In this document: piece after piece, positions 59,702-64,000 of the stretch
How the letters are laid out: the number at the start of each line of letters is the position of its first letter
How positions within the stretch are numbered: the first letter of the stretch is position 1
Source of the DNA: Marinobacter sp. ATCH36
Lineage (GTDB): Bacteria; Pseudomonadota; Gammaproteobacteria; Pseudomonadales; Oleiphilaceae
NCBI RefSeq assembly: GCF_023555055.1
Contig: NZ_JAMJPL010000008.1
Coordinates: forward strand, 140,510-204,509
Length of the DNA stretch: 64,000 bases
Direction of reading: 5' to 3'
Program-made: the position numbers and the translations under genes
Notes under the pieces: model-generated
What the model saw: only the letters and a program-made list of their open reading frames with translations
What the model was told of the DNA's origin: nothing
The model's database searches: none

Positions 59702-60898
59702 TTACTCGATGATCTTTGAGACCACACCGGCACCAACGGTACGGCCACCTTCACGAATCGCGAAGCGCAGGCCATCTTCCATGGCGATCGGGTTGATCAG
59801 GGTAACACTCATCTTCACGTTGTCACCCGGCATTACCATCTCCACACCTTCCGGCAGCTCACAGGAACCTGTGACGTCGGTGGTACGGAAGTAGAACTGC
59901 GGGCGGTAGCCCTTGAAGAACGGCGTATGACGACCACCTTCTTCTTTGCTCAGTATGTAAACTTCGCACTCGAACTTGGTGTGCGGCTTGATCGAGCCCG
60001 GTACACACAGAACCTGACCACGCTCAACGTCGTCACGCTTGGTACCACGCAGCAGAACACCGACGTTCTCACCAGCACGGCCTTCGTCCAGCAACTTGCG
60101 GAACATCTCAACACCGGTACAAACGGTCTTGACGGTATCCTTGATACCGACGATTTCCACTTCGTCACCAACCTTGATGATGCCACGCTCTACACGACCG
60201 GTCACAACGGTACCACGACCAGAGATGGAGAACACGTCCTCAATCGGCATCAGGAACGGCTGATCAACCGCACGCTCCGGCTCGGGCAGGTACTCGTCCA
60301 GGGCCTCTACCAGCTTCTTAACAGCCGTAGTACCCATTTCGTTGTCATCCTTGCCTTCCAGCGCCATCAGCGCGGAGCCAGTGATGATCGGTGTGTCGTC
60401 ACCCGGGAAGTCGTACTGCTCAAGCAGTTCACGAACTTCCATCTCGACCAGCTCAAGCAGCTCTTCGTCATCGACCATGTCCGCTTTGTTCAGGAACACA
60501 ACGATGTACGGTACGCCAACCTGGCGGGACAGCAGGATGTGCTCGCGAGTCTGCGGCATGGGGCCGTCAGCTGCGGAGCAAACCAGAATAGCACCGTCCA
60601 TCTGCGCCGCACCTGTGATCATGTTCTTCACATAGTCAGCGTGGCCCGGGCAGTCTACGTGGGCGTAATGACGGTTCGGGGAATCATACTCAACGTGAGA
60701 CGTTGCGATCGTGATACCACGAGCCTTCTCTTCCGGCGCGTTATCGATAGAATCGAATGCACTGGCACTGCCAGTTCCCCACACTTCGTGACACACACGA
60801 GTCAGTGCGGCTGTCAGAGTGGTCTTGCCATGGTCTACGTGACCAATGGTGCCCACGTTCAAGTGCGGCTTGTTACGCTCAAATTTTGCTTTAGACAT
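59702..60898 (-). CDS. tuf: Elongation factor Tu, copy 2 (ATG start)
   Basis: A second 398-residue EF-Tu gene with the same protein sequence as copy 1. Identity with copy 1 covers the coding region and ends abruptly at both ends, leaving different flanks. The start is ATG at 60898 (frame MSKAKFERNKPHLNVGTIGH) with GGGAGA upstream; a 20-codon upstream extension lies in the tRNA-tuf spacer. It forms the thrU-tyrU-glyT-thrT-tufB transcription unit. I see no terminator before tRNA-Trp. Confidence 0.99.
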   Translation of the reverse strand: MSKAKFERNKPHLNVGTIGHVDHGKTTLTAALTRVCHEVWGTGSASAFDSIDNAPEEKARGITIATSHVEYDSPNRHYAHVDCPGHADYVKNMITGAAQMDGAILVCSAADGPMPQTREHILLSRQVGVPYIVVFLNKADMVDDEELLELVEMEVRELLEQYDFPGDDTPIITGSALMALEGKDDNEMGTTAVKKLVEALDEYLPEPERAVDQPFLMPIEDVFSISGRGTVVTGRVERGIIKVGDEVEIVGIKDTVKTVCTGVEMFRKLLDEGRAGENVGVLLRGTKRDDVERGQVLCVPGSIKPHTKFECEVYILSKEEGGRHTPFFKGYRPQFYFRTTDVTGSCELPEGVEMVMPGDNVKMSVTLINPIAMEDGLRFAIREGGRTVGAGVVSKIIE

Positions 60899-60948
60899 TC
60901 GACCTATCTCCCTAATCAACCAGATCGTGACGTTGACCGGACAAATAA

Positions 60949-61024
60949 TGGAGCTCATGACCGGAATTGAACCGGTGACCTCATCCTTACCAAGGATGTG
61001 CTCTACCGACTGAGCTACATGAGC
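60949..61024 (-). tRNA. tRNA-Thr (GGU)
   Basis: A 76-base cloverleaf starting GCTCATG and ending ATGAGCTCCA. The anticodon loop TTGGTAA gives GGU, reading ACC and ACU. It is directly upstream of tuf copy 2 (50 bases), in the thrT position of the enteric tufB operon. Confidence 0.97.
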
Positions 61025-61045
61025 GCTTTCAACACAACTTCAAAA

Positions 61046-61120
<75 letters not shown>

Positions 61121-61130
61121 GAGCAATAAG

Positions 61131-61214
61131 TGGTGGAGGGGGCAGGATTCGAACCTGCGAAGCTTTCGCGTCAGATTTACAGTCTGATCCCTTTGGCCAC
61201 TCGGGAACCCCTCC
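61131..61214 (-). tRNA. tRNA-Tyr (GUA)
   Basis: An 84-base class II tRNA starting GGAGGGG with a long variable arm (GCGAAAGCTTCGC-type stem). The anticodon loop CTGTAAA gives GUA. The encoded CCA end is present. It matches the tyrU position. Confidence 0.97.
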
Positions 61215-61255
61215 GAGTCAGTCTCGCCAACGGCGAAACTGATTAAAACAAAAAG

Positions 61256-61331
61256 TGGAGCTGGCGGACGGAATCGAACCCCCGACCTGCTGATTACAAG
61301 TCAGCTGCTCTACCAACTGAGCTACGCCAGC
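61256..61331 (-). tRNA. tRNA-Thr (UGU)
   Basis: A 76-base cloverleaf starting GCTGGCG and ending CGCCAGCTCCA. The anticodon loop CTTGTAA gives UGU, reading ACA and ACG. First tRNA of the tRNA-tuf unit, in the thrU position. Confidence 0.97.
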
Positions 61332-61359
61332 TCACATTCGCCTCTTCAGCGAGGGCGGT

Positions 61360-61388
61360 ATACTACGGATTTTCAGGAGCTGTTGCAA
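61360..61388 (-). promoter_or_regulatory. Candidate promoter of the tRNA-tuf operon
   Basis: On the minus strand, TTGCAA (61383-61388), a 17-base spacer and TAGTAT (61360-61365), followed by a G+C-rich discriminator (ACCGCCC) typical of stringently controlled tRNA promoters. It lies about 30 bases before the first tRNA and overlaps the 3' end of the SPOR gene. Confidence 0.55.
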
Positions 61389-62088
61389 CACCTTCGCAAG
61401 GTTTGATTTCGACCAGATCAAAATTGCTTGCGTAATCCGATTCTGCCGCTTCGACCGAGCCGGAATCCGGCACCAGTTCATCCTCGAAAACGAGCGCGTA
61501 GCTTATCTGATTCCGGGGGAAGTTGGCCAGTATTGCATTGAGATTCTGACGTTTTTTTTCTTCCAGCACTGCTTCGGCTGCCTGTTTCGACTCGAAAAGC
61601 CCCAGCGAGATGGCATTTCTGTTTTCACCTCGGCGGATAAGGTAGGAATCAATGCCCCGGCGCTGAAGATCACGAAACAACGCCAGCGCCCTGCCCTCCG
61701 GCTGCGGGGGGACAATCACCCAGTGCAACGGCGATAATTCCCGCTCCTCTTCCCGGATTTCATAGGCGGTGCCGGGGCTGCCGAGGGACTGATAGGCAGC
61801 GCGCGCGGCATTAGCCGAGTCGAACCACCCCAGGCGAATACAATATTCTTGAGGCACAGAATCTGCCGGGATCATAACAGGTTGTATTGATTCCGACGGC
61901 TGGGGCGGTTCCGTCGATCGCTCCGGTAAGCGCTGTTCAGCATCTGTAGGGGAGCTTGTTTTGAGATCTGCCACCCGAGGCAGAACCTGTCGCTCGGACA
62001 CAACGGAGACCCGCTTCGGAACGAAACTATCCCCATAAAACCAGAGCACGCCGTTCGCCAACACCAGAGCAAGCGCCAGCCACCTCAT
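61363..62088 (-). CDS. SPOR-domain-type membrane protein
   Basis: A 241-residue protein with an N-terminal membrane segment (about 3-20, RWLALALVLANGVLWFYG), a Pro/Ser/Glu-rich stretch (about 45-75), and a C-terminal region with two repeats (YCIRLGWFDSANAARAAYQS and AISLGLFESKQAAEAVLEEK) that look like SPOR-type, peptidoglycan-associated modules. Its role is probably cell-envelope-related but is not established. The ATG at 62088 overlaps the coaX stop (ATGA). It is conserved downstream of birA-coaX in related bacteria as far as I recall. Confidence 0.82.
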   Translation of the reverse strand: MRWLALALVLANGVLWFYGDSFVPKRVSVVSERQVLPRVADLKTSSPTDAEQRLPERSTEPPQPSESIQPVMIPADSVPQEYCIRLGWFDSANAARAAYQSLGSPGTAYEIREEERELSPLHWVIVPPQPEGRALALFRDLQRRGIDSYLIRRGENRNAISLGLFESKQAAEAVLEEKKRQNLNAILANFPRNQISYALVFEDELVPDSGSVEAAESDYASNFDLVEIKPCEGVATAPENP

Positions 62089-62822
62089 TCCGGCTCCCAC
62101 CCTTCGTCAACGGCCGCGAGGCCGTTCAACACCAGATAAGGATCGTGGGCGGCGGAAAGCCCGGCTACCATCAACCCTGAAGCATCACCACCGGTCACCA
62201 CAACCTGATCAAGCCCCAAAGCACTGCAGTCCTGGTGTATTCGTTTGACCATCGCTTCCCGGAGCCATACCAGTCCATGCTGAACGCACTCTGTCGTTGA
62301 GGCACCCGGGCTGCCATATTCAGCGTCCAGGCTGTCGAACCCGATCCGGGCGGCATCCTGCTTGAGGGAACGAAGCATCATTTGCTTCCCCGGCAGAATA
62401 TAGCCCCCGAGATGCGCACCGGACCTTGCGACATAGTCAACGGTAATAGCACTACCGGCGTCCACAACCGCGAAACCGCCCGCACCTGTTACCCGCCATG
62501 CACCGCACATGGCGTGCCAGCGATCAGCCCCCATCCGCCGCACATCACCATAAGCATTGATCAGTTTTCCGCGACGACTTTCAGCCCAATGGAAGGTCAC
62601 GGGCGCACTGCACGTATCTTCGAGGCCAACCTGCAGCTGTTGACGCCCGGCCTCTGATATCACGGTCGATACGGCGATGTCCTCGATTGAATCTGCCCAG
62701 GGCTCCCAATCGTGAGAACCTCCGTTCTCGCTCAGGGTTGCATACCCCTTTCGCACCAACTCTCCGTGAGCACGTAGCTGCCATTTTATCCGGGTGTTTC
62801 CGGCATCGATCAGCAGCTTCAC
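62085..62822 (-). CDS. coaX: Type III pantothenate kinase
   Basis: The 245-residue enzyme phosphorylates pantothenate, the first step of coenzyme A synthesis. Family motifs of the ASKHA fold are present: DAGNTR (6-11), the central CGAWRVTGAGGFAVVDAGSA region with the catalytic aspartate, and GGYILPGKQMM. It starts at GTG 62822, overlapping the birA stop by four bases. Confidence 0.96.
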   Translation of the reverse strand: MKLLIDAGNTRIKWQLRAHGELVRKGYATLSENGGSHDWEPWADSIEDIAVSTVISEAGRQQLQVGLEDTCSAPVTFHWAESRRGKLINAYGDVRRMGADRWHAMCGAWRVTGAGGFAVVDAGSAITVDYVARSGAHLGGYILPGKQMMLRSLKQDAARIGFDSLDAEYGSPGASTTECVQHGLVWLREAMVKRIHQDCSALGLDQVVVTGGDASGLMVAGLSAAHDPYLVLNGLAAVDEGWEPE

Positions 62823-63787
62823 GACTGTACCCGCAGGCTTATTTCACCGGCACGAACCTTGACCAGCTCCCCGCCATCGGCGATGAGGTAGTTGCCGGCG
62901 TCGTCAATACCATGACCAGTTCCTGAAAGCTCCCCCTGAGTGGCCGCCAGTTCTTTTCCGGAAAAAATGTCACGGCTCTGCCAGCGCTCCCTGAACGTGC
63001 CGAATCCCTTCTCGGTAAACTCATCCACTGCCCCCAGAACAGATGTGATGACGGATGCCGCAAGGTCATTCCGGCACCAGCGGCGCTCAGGTACAGCCCG
63101 GGCGAGGCTACTCCAGGCCTGGTCGACCTCTGCCGCGTCAGTCATGTGCACATTCATGCCAATACCGGCCACCACCTGTACAACGCCCTCTTCAAGCTCC
63201 CCCTGAAGTTCAACGAGAATACCGGAAAGTTTACTGCCTCCCACGAAAATATCATTGGGCCATTTAAGGCCGACCTCAGCCACACCCTGGTGCTCCAGTG
63301 CTTCAGCCACAGCCACACCCAGCACCAGGCTCAACCCGTCTAGCATGGCAAAGCTTCCGCGAAAGGTCAGGCCCATACTCAGATAAAGGTTCTGGCCACG
63401 GGGACTTTGCCAGGGCCGGCCACGCCTGCCTCGGCCTGCAGTCTGGCAATCTGCGATACAAACGGGAATCTGTGTCGTTCCGGATTCGCGGCGTCGGCGC
63501 ACGATTTCGGCATTGGTGGAGTCTACCTCGTCCAGAACCGTCAGCTCGATGGCAGAACGATGAGGCACCCCAAGACCCTGCAGGATCTGATGCTGATCGA
63601 GCAGGTCCACCTCGGTCAGCAGACGATAGCCCTTGCCGCGGATGGTTTCTATTCGGATACCCTCGTCCATCGCCCGGCGAATCTGCTTCCAGATTGCCGT
63701 GCGGCTGATACTGAGCTTGGCGGCAAGCGACTCACCGGAATGAATCTTCCCGTCTGCCAGGAGGCCAAGGAGTGCTCTGGATTTCAT
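62819..63787 (-). CDS. birA: Biotin-protein ligase / biotin operon repressor BirA
   Basis: The 322-residue bifunctional protein makes biotinyl-AMP, biotinylates carrier proteins and represses biotin genes. The N-terminal winged helix (about 1-60: SGESLAAKLSISRTAIWKQI) indicates the group II regulatory form. Catalytic motifs are GRGRRGRPWQSPRG and KWPNDIF. A C-terminal SH3-like domain follows. It is coupled to coaX. The rRNA operon ends just upstream. Confidence 0.98.
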   Translation of the reverse strand: MKSRALLGLLADGKIHSGESLAAKLSISRTAIWKQIRRAMDEGIRIETIRGKGYRLLTEVDLLDQHQILQGLGVPHRSAIELTVLDEVDSTNAEIVRRRRESGTTQIPVCIADCQTAGRGRRGRPWQSPRGQNLYLSMGLTFRGSFAMLDGLSLVLGVAVAEALEHQGVAEVGLKWPNDIFVGGSKLSGILVELQGELEEGVVQVVAGIGMNVHMTDAAEVDQAWSSLARAVPERRWCRNDLAASVITSVLGAVDEFTEKGFGTFRERWQSRDIFSGKELAATQGELSGTGHGIDDAGNYLIADGGELVKVRAGEISLRVQS

Positions 63788-63890
63788 GTAGGCATGCCCG
63801 CGTGATTGAATAGGAACAGGGCGGGATTAAACAACACGTGGAACAAAAAGACAAAGGGCGAGACCTCTGAAGGACTTTTCACCCGCCAAT

Positions 63891-63920
63891 AAAAAACCCC
63901 GGCAGCGTTTGCTGACGGGG
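63891..63920 (-). terminator. Terminator of the rRNA operon
   Basis: The stem CCCCGTCAGC-AAAC-GCTGCCGGGG (63897-63920, one mismatch) is followed on the minus strand by six T residues. It lies 15 bases after the 5S rRNA 3' end. Five T residues on the other side make it usable in both directions. Confidence 0.9.
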
Positions 63921-63935
63921 TTTTTCGGTATTAAG

Positions 63936-64000
63936 AGCCTGACGATGACCTACTCTCACATGGGCAGAAGCCACACTACCATCGGCGCTGGTCTGTTTCA
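63936..64000 (-). rRNA. rrf: 5S ribosomal RNA, 3' part (cut by window edge)
   Basis: On the minus strand, the last 65 bases match the 3' half of gammaproteobacterial 5S rRNA, including GCGCCGATGGTAGTGTGG and CATGTGAGAGTAGGTCATCG, ending CAGGCT. The 5' half, and presumably the 23S and 16S genes, lie beyond the window. Confidence 0.96.

Overview
The window is a housekeeping stretch of a gammaproteobacterial chromosome, about 55-60% G+C in most genes. Gene order and protein sequences look like a marine Marinobacter-type organism. This is an inference from recalled synteny (ssb next to a complete MSHA pilus operon, glnA-ntrBC next to typA, and the thrU-tyrU-glyT-thrT-tufB-trpT-secE-nusG order); no search was run. 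I found no insertion sequence, prophage, CRISPR array, integrase or toxin-antitoxin pair.

Region 1 (1-5800) is a nitrogen-control island. The 5' end of typA faces away from glnA. Then come glnA, a small DUF4124 envelope protein, and the ntrB-ntrC two-component pair. The glnA and ntrB upstream regions each hold a sigma-54 (-24/-12) element with NtrC-like dyads upstream, so the island looks wired for NtrC feedback.

Region 2 (5800-23870, minus strand) is a compact 16-gene MSHA type IV pilus operon in the order mshI-J-K-L-M-N-E-G-F-B-A-C-D-O-P-Q, with mostly overlapping or abutting genes. It encodes the assembly platform, secretin, c-di-GMP-type extension ATPase, major and minor pilins, and a 1647-residue MshQ with two PA14 modules and LamG-like modules. 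MshQ is the most unusual protein here. mshA and the 5' part of mshQ have lower G+C than their neighbours.

Region 3 (24000-29300) holds ssb, a YajR-like MFS transporter and divergent uvrA, followed by an imperfect long inverted repeat and a bidirectional terminator.

Region 4 (29300-58600, minus strand) is the main transcription and translation cluster. In transcription order it is rplKA, rplJL, rpoBC, rpsL-rpsG-fusA-tuf1, the S10 operon, the spc operon with secY and rpmJ, and the alpha operon (rpsM, rpsK, rpsD, rpoA, rplQ). Promoters are recognisable before rpsL and rpsJ, with an L10-type leader before rplJ, an attenuator hairpin before rpoB and a dyad between rpmJ and rpsM.

Region 5 (58600-64000, minus strand) holds nusG, secE, tRNA-Trp, a second tuf copy (one silent difference found from tuf1), tRNA-Thr(GGU), tRNA-Gly(UCC), tRNA-Tyr(GUA), tRNA-Thr(UGU), a SPOR-type envelope protein, coaX, birA, and the 3' end of a 5S rRNA gene, which marks the end of an rRNA operon outside the window.

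Nothing seen requires a wholly new system. The best candidates for a second look are MshQ, the composition dips in mshA and mshQ, the interspersed hairpin elements at 12960-12987 and 29113-29205, and the regulatory dyads.
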